Shown: positions 6,939-15,651 of the stretch, piece by piece
How positions within the stretch are numbered: the stretch's first letter is position 1
Layout of the letters: every line of letters starts with the position of its first letter
DNA from: Saprospiraceae bacterium
Lineage (GTDB): Bacteria > Bacteroidota > Bacteroidia > Chitinophagales > Saprospiraceae
Reading direction: 5' to 3'
DNA: 15,783 bases
NCBI GenBank assembly: GCA_007134625.1
Contig: SLKL01000296.1
Span: 1 to 15,783, forward strand
The notes under the pieces: generated by a model
What the model saw: the letters and a program-made list of their open reading frames with translations, nothing else
Told to the model about the DNA's origin: nothing
Database searches by the model: none
Translations under genes and position numbers: made by a program

Positions 6939-8864
6939 TTACTTATCTTTATTGTCATCAACTTCTTCAAATTCTACATCAGTTACATCATCTGCACCTG
7001 ATTCTGCTGAGTCTGCTGAAGCGCCATTTTCGCTTGCATCTGACTGCGCATTTTGTGCATCCTGAGTGGCCTGATAAATATCCTGACTTGCAGCCTGCCA
7101 TGCTGCATTTAAGGCTTCCATTTTAGAATCAACTGCTGCGATATCCTGAGATTTGTGTGCCTCTTTCAGATCGGCAACTGCTTTTTCGATGGCTTCCTTC
7201 TTGTCAGCCGGGATTTTATCTTTAACTTCTTTAAGTTGCTTCTCGGTCTGGAAAATAAGCGTATCGGCAGTATTCAGCTTGTCCACTTTTTCCTTTGCCT
7301 CCTTATCGGCAGCTGCATTAGCCTGAGCTTCAGCCTTCATCTTTTCAATTTCCTCCTTGCTCAGTCCGGTTGATGCCTCAATTCTTATTTTCTGCTCTTT
7401 ATTGGTTCCTTTGTCCTTGGCGCTTACATTCAAAATACCGTTTGCGTCCATATCAAAAGTCACTTCAATTTGTGGAGTACCCCTTTGTGCAGGTGGTATT
7501 CCGTCAAGGATAAATCGGCCTACTGTTCTGTTATCTCTTGCCATACTTCTTTCACCCTGAAGGATATGAATCTCAACACTTGGCTGATTGTCGGCTGCTG
7601 TAGAGTATATCTTTGACTTTTTGGTCGGTATAGTAGAGTTGGCTTCTATAACCACATCATAAATACCACCCATTGTCTCAATACCCATTGATAGTGGAGT
7701 AACGTCAAGCAACAATACATCTTGAACGTCGCCACTTAACACACCACCCTGAATAGCCGCTCCGATTGCTACTACCTCATCAGGGTTCACACTTCTGTTG
7801 GGTTTTTTACCAAAAAACTCTTCAACGGCTTGTTGGATCTTAGGAATTCTGGTAGAACCACCAACCAAAATCACCTCATCTATATCACTTTTTGAAAGAC
7901 CTGCATCTTTTAATGCAGCCTCGCATGGTCTGAGTGTTCTTTCGACCAATTGATCAGATAACTGCTCAAATTTTGCTCTGGTTACTTTTAGAACCAAGTG
8001 CTTTGGCACGCCATCTACTGCTGTAATATAGGGAAGATTTACTTCCGTTTCAGTTGAGCTTGAAAGCTCAATTTTTGCTTTTTCTGCAGCGTCTTTTAGT
8101 CTTTGAAGGGCCATTGGATCTTTTCTGAGGTCAATGTTTTCTTGCTCTTTAAAGGTATCTGCAAAAAAGTTGATCAATACGCGGTCAAAATCGTCTCCTC
8201 CAAGATGTGTATCACCATTGGTTGACTTTACTTCAAAAACCCCGTCTCCTAACTCCAGTATTGAGATATCAAATGTACCACCACCTAAGTCGTAAACGGC
8301 AACTGTCGCATCCTGACCTTTTTTGTCCAATCCATAAGCAAGGGCTGCGGCCGTAGGCTCATTGATGATTCTTCTCACCTTTAATCCCGCAATTTCACCG
8401 GCTTCTTTAGTAGCTTGTCTTTGAGAATCATTGAAATATGCAGGTACTGTTACTACTGCCTCAGTTACTTCCTGTCCAAGAAAATCCTCAGCTACTTTTT
8501 TCATTTTCTGAAGTACCATAGCGGAAATCTCCTGAGGGGTATATGTCCTGTCGTCAATTTCGACTTTGATCGTATCATTTTCTCCCTTAACTACCTTGTA
8601 CGACACATTTTCAATTTCTTCCTTCATTTCACCAAATCGTGCTCCCATAAATCTTTTTATGGACGCAATGGTACGTGTAGGATTCGTGATGGCCTGACGT
8701 TTGGCGGGATCTCCTATTTTTCTGTCTCCATTGTCAACAAAAGCAACAATAGAAGGTGTAGTTCTTCTTCCTTCATCATTGGAAATAACCTGCGGCTCGT
8801 TCCCCTCCATTACGGCTACGCACGAGTTGGTCGTTCCAAGATCTATTCCGATTATTTTACTCAT
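6939..8864 (-). CDS. dnaK: Molecular chaperone DnaK (Hsp70)
   Basis: DnaK is the ATP-driven chaperone that binds exposed hydrophobic stretches with DnaJ and GrpE. The 641 residues are full length. The nucleotide-binding domain (1 to about 385) shows [48 protein letters not shown] and [13 protein letters not shown]; the linker [16 protein letters not shown] follows, then the peptide-binding beta domain, the helical lid and a flexible tail ending [12 protein letters not shown]. No dnaJ or grpE is next to it. It has its own terminator. The 130-bp spacer upstream contains several short palindromes and repeated TGACA motifs that may control it; no CIRCE element is visible there. Confidence 0.98.
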   Translation of the reverse strand: MSKIIGIDLGTTNSCVAVMEGNEPQVISNDEGRRTTPSIVAFVDNGDRKIGDPAKRQAITNPTRTIASIKRFMGARFGEMKEEIENVSYKVVKGENDTIKVEIDDRTYTPQEISAMVLQKMKKVAEDFLGQEVTEAVVTVPAYFNDSQRQATKEAGEIAGLKVRRIINEPTAAALAYGLDKKGQDATVAVYDLGGGTFDISILELGDGVFEVKSTNGDTHLGGDDFDRVLINFFADTFKEQENIDLRKDPMALQRLKDAAEKAKIELSSSTETEVNLPYITAVDGVPKHLVLKVTRAKFEQLSDQLVERTLRPCEAALKDAGLSKSDIDEVILVGGSTRIPKIQQAVEEFFGKKPNRSVNPDEVVAIGAAIQGGVLSGDVQDVLLLDVTPLSMGIETMGGIYDVVIEANSTIPTKKSKIYSTAADNQPSVEIHILQGERSMARDNRTVGRFILDGIPPAQRGTPQIEVTFDMDANGILNVSAKDKGTNKEQKIRIEASTGLSKEEIEKMKAEAQANAAADKEAKEKVDKLNTADTLIFQTEKQLKEVKDKIPADKKEAIEKAVADLKEAHKSQDIAAVDSKMEALNAAWQAASQDIYQATQDAQNAQSDASENGASADSAESGADDVTDVEFEEVDDNKDK

Positions 8865-8911
8865 AATTATTGATTTTTAAGTTGGTTATTTTTATCCAAT
8901 TAAGATCAACC

Positions 8912-8988
8912 ATTATGCCATAATAAAATAACTGACAGCCTTGCTCACTATTAGTGAAAAGCTGACAAAATAGCTGACAATAAGTCAG
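8912..8988 (-). promoter_or_regulatory. Palindrome and repeat cluster upstream of dnaK
   Basis: Within 77 bp there are two palindromes of the same build, ATTATG-C-CATAAT (8912-8924) and TCACTA-T-TAGTGA (8945-8957), two copies of GCTGACAA 12 bp apart (8961-8968 and 8973-8980), a further CTGACA at 8932, and CTGAC-N5-GTCAG (8974-8988). All lie 48-124 bp ahead of the dnaK start codon, where operators or a special promoter would be expected. The function is inferred; no exact TAnnTTTG box was found on the minus strand. Confidence 0.45.
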
Positions 8989-8994
8989 AGGAAG

Positions 8995-9981
8995 TTATCG
9001 GACGAAGTTCAAATTGGCAGTAAAACGACCATTTATGAGTGAGTCTATGGCCTGACTTGAGAGGATGTAATCTGGCGATACCAAATGATTGACAGAGCTG
9101 AATAATCCCAATCCGCCTTCAACATTTGTATAAACAGGTATTTCTTGTGCTGCAGTAATGCCGGTGTTAGCTAATGCAACGTTTACATAGTTTGCCAGTT
9201 CTTCACCTCCTGCATCTATGCGGATATTAATTGTTCGAAATCTACGGAGAACGCTCGGATTTTCTTCGATGGCATTTCCCAGGAATTCAAGAAATTCATC
9301 ACCTGATACTCTGACAATGTTGTTCTCTGTTCTTGAAGCTACATTCCAAACTAACATCTGAGGCTCGAAATCACCACCATTCTCAGCATCTCTTTCATCG
9401 TAGGTGATGAAAAATCTAAGGTTATAAAATTCAGCTCCGGTAGCTTGATCCCATCGAAATGTTCGTCGAGCCGGACCTTGTAGATTTAAGCTAGTTTGCA
9501 GACTTGTCGGTGTTCGTAAAATTAAATCGGGAATTACCCGGGCATCTGATCTGGCAAGTAGTTCGTCACCCTGAAATACTTCGAGCACATAAACTTCACC
9601 ACCTTTTAAATTGATTGCCTCTGAGTCAATTGAATACACGTAATTGGGATCAGCAGGAAAAAAACCTTCATCCCTGATTAAACCTTTCTCGGTGAGATTG
9701 ACTCTTTCCAATTCAAATTCTTCATTGGTTTGAGGATCTATCAGGACGGGACGGATGTCAGCAAAATATACTGAATTCGGCTCACCTGCAACTAAAAATG
9801 CACTTCTATTTTCATCTAAAAAAGCCCTTTCAATGCGGATATATTGGGTAGTGTCTGCTTTCGACAATAAACCGTAAACAACAGGTATGACTTCTCGCTC
9901 TGTAAATAGCTCAAAATCGTTTGAACAGGATATCAGTACAAACGACAGAAGGATAAAAGGAAGTAAAACTTTTTTTAACAT
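8995..9981 (-). CDS. DUF4249-like outer-membrane lipoprotein
   Basis: A 328-residue lipoprotein. I start it at the ATG at 9981, which gives MLKKVLLPF and a lipobox LISC (Cys19); a TTG at 10014 would add 11 residues ahead of the signal peptide and is unlikely. CSNDFE after the lipobox is mildly acidic, so surface export is possible. The rest is beta-rich, and EIPVYTNVEGGLGLFSSVN near the C-terminus resembles the end of DUF4249 proteins, which often accompany TonB-dependent receptors in Bacteroidota; no such receptor is in this window. Function is unknown. It lies 86 nt after the DUF454 gene on the same strand. Confidence 0.75.
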   Translation of the reverse strand: MLKKVLLPFILLSFVLISCSNDFELFTEREVIPVVYGLLSKADTTQYIRIERAFLDENRSAFLVAGEPNSVYFADIRPVLIDPQTNEEFELERVNLTEKGLIRDEGFFPADPNYVYSIDSEAINLKGGEVYVLEVFQGDELLARSDARVIPDLILRTPTSLQTSLNLQGPARRTFRWDQATGAEFYNLRFFITYDERDAENGGDFEPQMLVWNVASRTENNIVRVSGDEFLEFLGNAIEENPSVLRRFRTINIRIDAGGEELANYVNVALANTGITAAQEIPVYTNVEGGLGLFSSVNHLVSPDYILSSQAIDSLINGRFTANLNFVR

Positions 9982-10030
9982 GGTATATTGATATCCATTT
10001 TCAAATAATGGCAAATAAACGGGATTTTTA

Positions 10031-10076
10031 CCTCATAAGCTTTTGATTAATTAAAATTAAAAAAACTTTATGAGTT
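10031..10076. repeat. Imperfect inverted repeat across the DUF454 stop
   Basis: CTCATAAGCTTTT (10031-10043) can pair with AAAAACTTTATGAG (ending at 10074) in an interrupted stem that includes the stop codon of the DUF454 gene on the minus strand. It has no good T-run after it, so I call it a structure and not a terminator. Confidence 0.35.
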
Positions 10077-10625
10077 AGCAGATCCTCTTGGGTTGTACTT
10101 AACAATTGAAATAGCTCCCGCAATTAATGCAAAGAAGATAACCCAAAGCACCCAGTGAGGCGTCGCTGCAGTATAATATAAAAATGCAATACTGGTAGAT
10201 CCAAAAAAGAACATCATACTCATTGCGATGGCTCGAGCCTTGCGAGTGAACGGTCTTTTGCCATCTATTATTTCCATGGAGGGGCCCAATAATTTATTGC
10301 GGAGCATTTTATCCTCCAGCCAAGGACAACTCTTTGAGAAAGCCCATGCAGCGATGATGACGAAAATGGTAGTAGGTAAACCGGGTACCACTGCACCTAA
10401 TGTTCCCAAACCCACACAAACCATTCCTAAGCCTGCCAAAGCCCATCTTTTAAGGTCTCTGGGGCGCCAGCTCAATGGCTCATTCAATTCTGAAGCTGTG
10501 CATGATGAGATTGCTACTGACTCATTGTCAGATGCTTGACCTGAATAGTTGTTGCTTGGGCAACTATTTTTATCCTCTGATCTAAATTCTGTACTTTTCA
10601 AAATATCTTTTTTTACTCCTTCCAT
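10068..10625 (-). CDS. DUF454 (YbaN-like) inner-membrane protein
   Basis: A 185-residue protein. Residues about 60-180 form the DUF454 domain: two hydrophobic hairpins around the family signature GLGTLGAVVPGLPTTIFVIIAAWAFS-type core, then SCPWLEDKMLRNKLLGP and KRPFTRKARAIAMSMMFF, and a last pair of membrane helices. The function of the family is unknown. The first 55 residues are polar and Ser/Asn/Glu-rich, which is longer than usual for this family. The ATG overlaps the end of the upstream propeller gene by 13 nt (ATGGAAGGAGTAA), pointing to coupled translation. A later non-ATG start cannot be excluded. Confidence 0.85.
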   Translation of the reverse strand: MEGVKKDILKSTEFRSEDKNSCPSNNYSGQASDNESVAISSCTASELNEPLSWRPRDLKRWALAGLGMVCVGLGTLGAVVPGLPTTIFVIIAAWAFSKSCPWLEDKMLRNKLLGPSMEIIDGKRPFTRKARAIAMSMMFFFGSTSIAFLYYTAATPHWVLWVIFFALIAGAISIVKYNPRGSANS

Positions 10626-11737
10626 TCAGCAATGAATACATTTATGTCTCGTGTTCCTTCAGCGTTATTGCGGCTTGAAGAAAAAACCAAATAGGTTCCA
10701 CAGTGTGAAAACATGGGAAATGACTCAAATGTTTCACCAAATGTTATCTGTTCTAATCCTGTGCCATCTACATTGATCATGAAAAGATTAAACGGATGAC
10801 CTCGCTCTGTATGATGATTAGAAGAAAAAATAATTTTTTCGCCTGAAGGATGGAAGAATGGTGCCCAGTTTGCTCCACCGAGTTTAGTTACCTGCTTTAA
10901 GTTTTCGCCATCAGCGTCAATGACAAAAATTTCCATTTTTGTTGGTTGTACCAGATCTTCACCTAATAATTCCTGATATTCCTTAACTTCTTCATCGGTG
11001 GTAAATGCAGAGCCCCTGAAGACTATCTGTTTGCCATCGGGTGAAAAGAAAGCACCTCCCTGATATCCTTTTTGAGTAGTGATCTGTTTTAAGTCAGTAC
11101 CATCGATATTCATGGTGTAAAGATTGAGGTCACCTGTTTCTCTCCTTAGTGAAGTAAAGACGATTTTATCTCCTTTTGGAGAAACTGTGGCTTCTGCATC
11201 ATATCCTACATTGTCGGTAAGTTGAGTGACTAAATTTCCCTCGAGGTCAGCAACAAAAATATCGAAAGTTCTGTAAATAGGCCAGCTGTATCGACCTCCA
11301 ACTCTTCTTTCCGGTTCCGGTGGGCAGGGTGCACCGCCCAAATGAGTTGAAGAATATAAGATCAGGGAATCTCCCGGTAAAAAATAAGCACAGGTAGTTC
11401 TACCCAAACCGGTGCTGATTCTTGGTGGTATTTTGTCATTCGAATAGGTCTCTCCTAAATCCATCAAAAAAATCTGGTCACATTGGACATCCCAGGCATC
11501 GTTTTTTGCCTGAAAAACAAGCCTGGTATTGTCAAAACTAAAATACGCTTCTGCATTGGCTCCGCCAAAAGTCATTTGATGAAGAGATTTGAAATATTTT
11601 TCATTGACATGAATATGTTCATTTGCGTTGGGCTCATATGGTCTTTCTGATTTTTTTGTATCCTGAGCGGATAAGTTGTTGAAAATTAGGAGACTTAGGC
11701 TTATTGACAAAAATAATACAATATAAATTCGATTCAT
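10613..11737 (-). CDS. TolB-like PD40 beta-propeller exported protein
   Basis: A 374-residue protein with a clear signal peptide (cut near LSAQ-D, about residue 25). It contains repeated PD40/WD40-like blades of the TolB type: AEATVSPKGDKIVFTS, LNLYTMNIDGTDLKQIT, GAFFSPDGKQIVFRG, MEIFVIDADGENLKQVT, APFFHPSGEKIIFSS, LFMINVDGTGLEQIT and FPMFSHCGTYLVFSS. Such propellers usually bind partner proteins or peptides; this one lacks the N-terminal domain of true TolB and has no pal or tol genes around it, so I do not call it tolB. It is the first gene of a minus-strand pair with DUF454 and diverges from the M28 peptidase gene with only 43 bp between starts. Confidence 0.85.
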   Translation of the reverse strand: MNRIYIVLFLSISLSLLIFNNLSAQDTKKSERPYEPNANEHIHVNEKYFKSLHQMTFGGANAEAYFSFDNTRLVFQAKNDAWDVQCDQIFLMDLGETYSNDKIPPRISTGLGRTTCAYFLPGDSLILYSSTHLGGAPCPPEPERRVGGRYSWPIYRTFDIFVADLEGNLVTQLTDNVGYDAEATVSPKGDKIVFTSLRRETGDLNLYTMNIDGTDLKQITTQKGYQGGAFFSPDGKQIVFRGSAFTTDEEVKEYQELLGEDLVQPTKMEIFVIDADGENLKQVTKLGGANWAPFFHPSGEKIIFSSNHHTERGHPFNLFMINVDGTGLEQITFGETFESFPMFSHCGTYLVFSSSRNNAEGTRDINVFIAEWKE

Positions 11738-11766
11738 AATTTGAAATTTTTCGTAAATTTAGGTCA

Positions 11767-11799
11767 CAAAAATACAGAAAATGCATAAAATATCATCAA
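11767..11799 (-). promoter_or_regulatory. Candidate promoter of the PD40 propeller gene
   Basis: On the minus strand TATTTTTG (11767-11774) matches the -7 consensus TAnnTTTG exactly and sits 29 nt ahead of the start codon. The nearest TTG (11797-11799) is 22 nt away, longer than the ideal 18, so the -33 part is weak. It overlaps the start of the divergent peptidase gene. Confidence 0.35.
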
Positions 11800-13055
11800 T
11801 TTACAAGCTTTTGACATTGTCGTTTATTCTGGGAGTAGTTTTGGTTTTGCAGTCTTGTGGGACCAAAGTGCCCACTGACATGACACTCTCCCCTGTGGAA
11901 CAAATGATAGCAGATGTAAACTATCTGGCTTCGGAGGAACTGGAGGGCAGAGAAACCGGTACAAGAGGGGAGCAATTGGCTGCGGCCTACATAGCCGAGC
12001 GTTTTGAAAATATGGGACTATCAGCAGCCGGAGACCATGGCACCTGGTATCAAACTTTTACCGGGACTGAATTACCGCATCCACATGCCAGCGAAGAGGA
12101 TGGCAGAGAAATAGAGGGTATTAACGTGGTGGGTTTTATTGATAATGAAGCGCCCTACACAGTTGTTATTGGCGCGCATTATGATCATCTCGGGTGGGGT
12201 GAAAGAGGATCTCTTTATCAGGGAGATACGCTTGCCATTCATTATGGTGCAGACGATAATGCAAGCGGTGTTGCGGTAATGCTTTATTTGGCTTCGAGAT
12301 TATCAGAAGGCATACATACTTCAAATAATTATATTTTTATCGCTTTTTCAGGTGAAGAAAAAGGACTTTGGGGATCCGGTTATTGGACCCGTAATCCAAC
12401 GATGGTCAGTATTGACGGACTCAATTATATGCTCAATTTTGATATGGTAGGTCGTTTAAGCGATGAAAGAAGTCTGATGATTAACGGCACCGGGACTTCA
12501 TCTCTTTGGGAGCGACGCTTGCCAAGAGCAAACAGAAGCAATCTCGACCTGACTTTTTCACAATCAGGAATAGGTGGTTCAGATCATACCTCCTTTTATC
12601 TGGTTGATGTTCCTGCCATTCATTTTTTTACCGGACTTCACGATGATTATCACCGTCCTGCTGATACTCCGGACAAAATTAATTTTCCCGGAATGCAGGA
12701 AGTCGGTTCATTTGCGCTGAATCTCATCGGTAGCCTTGATGGTGAAGGAAAGTTGGATTTTTCAAAAACACAGCAGGAAGAATCTAGAATGGCTCCCCGT
12801 TTTACCGTTTCCCTAGGAGTCATTCCCGCATATATGTACAGTGGTAGTGGCCTTAAGATAGAAGGAGTTACATCCGGTAATCCCGCTGAAAAAGCCGGTC
12901 TTCAGAGAGGCGATGTGATCATAAAAATTGGAGACAAAGATATTGCTGATATCTACGATTATATGGAAAGCCTCAGTGAATTCATAGCAGGTGATGAAGC
13001 GGAATTACATTATAAAAGAGATGGAGAGGTGATAAAGACTAAGGTGGAGTTCTGA
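11781..13055 (+). CDS. Lipoprotein M28 zinc peptidase with C-terminal PDZ domain
   Basis: A 424-residue aminopeptidase-like lipoprotein. The signal peptide ends in LQSC (Cys26) and is followed by GTKVP with no acidic run, so the protein probably faces the periplasm. The M28 catalytic domain (about 38-320) shows all metal ligands: GAHYDHLG (His133), GADDNASG (Asp158), FSGEEKG (catalytic Glu192, ligand Glu193), NFDMVGR (Asp221) and DDYHRPADT (His291). A PDZ domain follows (about 340-424): LGVIPAYMYSGSGLKIEGV and NPAEKAGLQRGDVIIKIGD. M28 enzymes remove N-terminal residues from peptides with two zinc ions; the PDZ domain likely helps to choose substrates. Its divergent placement beside the propeller gene may mean joint control. 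Confidence 0.93.
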   Translation: MHKISSIYKLLTLSFILGVVLVLQSCGTKVPTDMTLSPVEQMIADVNYLASEELEGRETGTRGEQLAAAYIAERFENMGLSAAGDHGTWYQTFTGTELPHPHASEEDGREIEGINVVGFIDNEAPYTVVIGAHYDHLGWGERGSLYQGDTLAIHYGADDNASGVAVMLYLASRLSEGIHTSNNYIFIAFSGEEKGLWGSGYWTRNPTMVSIDGLNYMLNFDMVGRLSDERSLMINGTGTSSLWERRLPRANRSNLDLTFSQSGIGGSDHTSFYLVDVPAIHFFTGLHDDYHRPADTPDKINFPGMQEVGSFALNLIGSLDGEGKLDFSKTQQEESRMAPRFTVSLGVIPAYMYSGSGLKIEGVTSGNPAEKAGLQRGDVIIKIGDKDIADIYDYMESLSEFIAGDEAELHYKRDGEVIKTKVEF

Positions 13056-13615
13056 TTTTTACTCTATAGATTGAAAGTCTCCAATTATCCTGAATAATGG
13101 TGTTGGATAAAATAAATAGGCGATTACTTTTTTATAGTCTTTGGCTTTGAGATTTTTATTTTGCGAAAACTCAAGCTTGCCATCCTTTTCGTTGGCACAT
13201 TTCATTTTTTCAGGTTCTTTCCGTGCAGGCCGTCTTAAAAGTTTTTATTTCAGCGTAATTCTACAAAAATTAATGTCTTAAAAATAAATTAATTACCCGT
13301 ATATTGTAGAAGATTTTAATGAGGTGGAAAGTGCTAGTGTTTTTGGTGCCAACTGTCAAGTACTAGCAATCCAGAAAAACAATGTGAATCTACATCCTCT
13401 ACCTGTTGTTAAGCGACAGCATTCCCAATGTTACTATGCTTCCAATTTTTCTCTGTCCCTAATTTATTGATGGATTAGTGGGTTGGGCATATAGTTTTGA
13501 TAAATTGGAAAATATCTTTTGTTATTTTTTCGGTATTCAAAAAAATATATTATAATTGCAGTCAAAATTGCCCCTTTATCAAAGGGAAGATCATTTTTAT
13601 TGATAAAAATACGTC
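13056..13615. other. 560-bp non-coding gap with inverted repeats
   Basis: No gene is supported on either strand. Inverted repeats seen are TTATCC/GGATAA (13085-13110), TTCTACAA/TTGTAGAA (13259-13266 and 13304-13311), TGCTAGT/ACTAGCA (13332-13338 and 13362-13368), CCCTTT-ATC-AAAGGG (13572-13586) and ATTTTTAT-TG-ATAAAAAT (13593-13610). A promoter for the cyclase is expected here; TATAATTG at 13551 is one base off the -7 consensus but has no well-placed -33 partner. No terminator for the peptidase gene is evident. Confidence 0.55.
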
Positions 13616-15574
13616 ATGATATCGGTTAAAATCAGTGATAAGAGGATACCACTGCGGACCAATCGCCTGAGTCGATTGCTATTAATAGGGGTTAGCTTCT
13701 TGTTTTTCATCTGCTCTGCTTCCGCATTAGCAGAGAGTGGAGACGGGGAAGGAGATTTTTATTACAGCCACCACTTTGAGGATGGATTTCTGTTAAAAGA
13801 ATTCATCTTATTCATACCCGAGGATACAAGGCGCTATTCAGTTGAAGAGATAGCAGCACTGCCCGATTCATTATTTTACACCCATGAAGATTTACCCGAC
13901 TCATTTGGAGACACCCGGACATTTGGAGACACCCGGACATTTTGGTTAAAGTTCAGGGTGGTTAACGACACTGATGAGAGGAGGCTGGATTATGTGGCAT
14001 CTGCATTTGCCTATGATTCTGTAGAGATTTACAGTAAAAAATACGGTTCCCTGGATTTTGATGCGCTAACCGGCTATGGCATAAATCCCCGGTTAAAGAG
14101 AATTCCCTTTAGGAGGTCTTTAGTGAATTTTGATTTGAGACCCGGAGAGGAAATTGAACTTTTCATCAGAGGTACTTTAAGGGAGACACGGTCACACCTT
14201 GCCATCGCCAATATTTTCATTTTTGAGGACTTTTATGCTACAAACATCAATGTGTACTATCGGAATTTCAATAGGATTTTCATGATCACTATTTTATTTA
14301 TTCTGGCAGTATTCAGTCTTGTGATTTTTTTCACATTCAGAGAAAGGATTTTTATTACCTATGCTGTTCTCATGACCTTTTTTACCCTCTACTTTCTTGA
14401 TCTTAATTTTTTAATAGATTACCTGGTTTTCCTGCCAAATATCTTTAAAAACCCATTGACTAATAATATTTTTTCAGTGGGGATAGTCCTTTTTTTGTAC
14501 TTGTTTATTTCCGGCTTTTTAGATCTAAGGAGTAAAAAACCACGATACCATAGGATTTTTCTTTTTTTCACTATAGTCACCTGTATTTATGGAATAATCA
14601 GACCTTTATTCCTAAGTGGGATTTGGCCCGGTCAACTGTTAAATTCCCTATTTATTATTTTTACTGTGCTCTGTTTTATCCCGATCGTACAGCTTTCCCT
14701 AAAGGGGATAAAAGAAGCGAAGGTGTTGTTTTACTCCATGGTTTTAATGTTTGTCGGAGTCCTTATTCATTTGTTGAATTTAATGAGAATCCTCCCAACC
14801 GGTGAATTTGGTGAAAATAGTTTTCTATGGGGCGTAATTGCCTTTTCGGGCACCTTATTTTACGGCCTTTTTGATAAAATCAATACGGTCCAAAGAGAGA
14901 AAATTCAGTTCCGGGCAGAAAAGGAAAAAACCGATGAACTCCTCTTCAATATACTGCCCTACGATGTAGCTCTCGAGCTCAAAGAAAAAGGCTATTGTGA
15001 AGCACGGGATTTTGACAATGTAAGTGTTTTATTCACCGATTTTAAGGATTTTACTACTGCTGCCACCAAGCTATCCGCCAAGGAATTGGTCGATGAGGTC
15101 AACGCCTGTTTTGTCGCCTTTGATCACATCATAGAAAAATACCAAATCGAAAAAATCAAAACGATTGGAGATTCCTACATGGCTGCAGTCGGTCTTCAAC
15201 ACCGTGGAGGAAGCAGGGTAAAGGAAATCGTCCTCGCCGGATTGGAGATGCAGGAATTTTTAATACAAAGAAAAGAGCAGCTTTTACCCGAAAATCATCA
15301 GGCATTTGAAATGCGGGTAGGTATCCACACCGGTCCGGTAGTTGCCGGCATAGTAGGAGTAAAAAAATTCCAATACGACATCTGGGGCGACACAGTAAAC
15401 ACCGCAAGCAGAGTAGAGACTTATGGCAAAGCTGGTAAAGTCAACATCTCCGACCATACCTACCAATTTATCAAAGACGAACCCGAATTTACTTTCGAAA
15501 AACGAGATGCCTTAGAAGTCAAAGGCAAAGGCAAAGTCAGCATGTGGTTTGTCAGCCGTAAACACGAGGTTTGA
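13616..15574 (+). CDS. Receptor-type class III adenylate cyclase (DISM-7TM-cyclase)
   Basis: A 652-residue membrane protein. A signal peptide (cut near SALA-E, residue 39-40) is followed by a periplasmic sensor domain resembling 7TMR-DISMED2 (about 45-212), seven hydrophobic helices (about 218-430), a short linking helix (RAEKEKTDELLFNILP), and a class III cyclase domain (about 465-650). Catalytic residues are visible: metal-binding Asp475 (FTDFKDF) and Asp519 (KTIGDSY), Lys515 and Asp588 (QYDIWGD), which choose ATP over GTP, and Asn595 and Arg599 (NTASR). This predicts cAMP synthesis in response to an unknown outside signal. A perfect 18-bp tandem duplication adds six residues (FGDTRT) to the sensor domain. 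Start at 13616: the ATG lies just after a hairpin and leads straight into the signal peptide. Confidence 0.92.
   Translation: MISVKISDKRIPLRTNRLSRLLLIGVSFLFFICSASALAESGDGEGDFYYSHHFEDGFLLKEFILFIPEDTRRYSVEEIAALPDSLFYTHEDLPDSFGDTRTFGDTRTFWLKFRVVNDTDERRLDYVASAFAYDSVEIYSKKYGSLDFDALTGYGINPRLKRIPFRRSLVNFDLRPGEEIELFIRGTLRETRSHLAIANIFIFEDFYATNINVYYRNFNRIFMITILFILAVFSLVIFFTFRERIFITYAVLMTFFTLYFLDLNFLIDYLVFLPNIFKNPLTNNIFSVGIVLFLYLFISGFLDLRSKKPRYHRIFLFFTIVTCIYGIIRPLFLSGIWPGQLLNSLFIIFTVLCFIPIVQLSLKGIKEAKVLFYSMVLMFVGVLIHLLNLMRILPTGEFGENSFLWGVIAFSGTLFYGLFDKINTVQREKIQFRAEKEKTDELLFNILPYDVALELKEKGYCEARDFDNVSVLFTDFKDFTTAATKLSAKELVDEVNACFVAFDHIIEKYQIEKIKTIGDSYMAAVGLQHRGGSRVKEIVLAGLEMQEFLIQRKEQLLPENHQAFEMRVGIHTGPVVAGIVGVKKFQYDIWGDTVNTASRVETYGKAGKVNISDHTYQFIKDEPEFTFEKRDALEVKGKGKVSMWFVSRKHEV
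13903..13938 (+). repeat. Perfect 18-bp tandem duplication in the cyclase gene
   Basis: ATTTGGAGACACCCGGAC occurs twice without a gap (13903-13920 and 13921-13938), with no base difference. The unit is 18 bp, so it keeps the frame and repeats six residues in the periplasmic sensor domain. Identity of the copies suggests a recent slip during replication. Confidence 0.97.
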
Positions 15575-15651
15575 AAATGGAAAAGCCTGTTCCTCCTCAA
15601 AGAGTTGGGGATTGGTGAGTTGAAAGTTGAAAAGTTCATAAAGTTAATAAA

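Noticed and set aside
8415..8873. 152-codon plus-strand open frame opposite dnaK
   Set aside because: It lies wholly antisense to the strongly conserved dnaK coding region, has no recognisable domain and is Cys/Phe/Tyr-rich as expected from an antisense reading.
10613..11737. Calling the propeller gene tolB
   Set aside because: It has PD40 blades but lacks the N-terminal TolB domain and any tol-pal neighbours.
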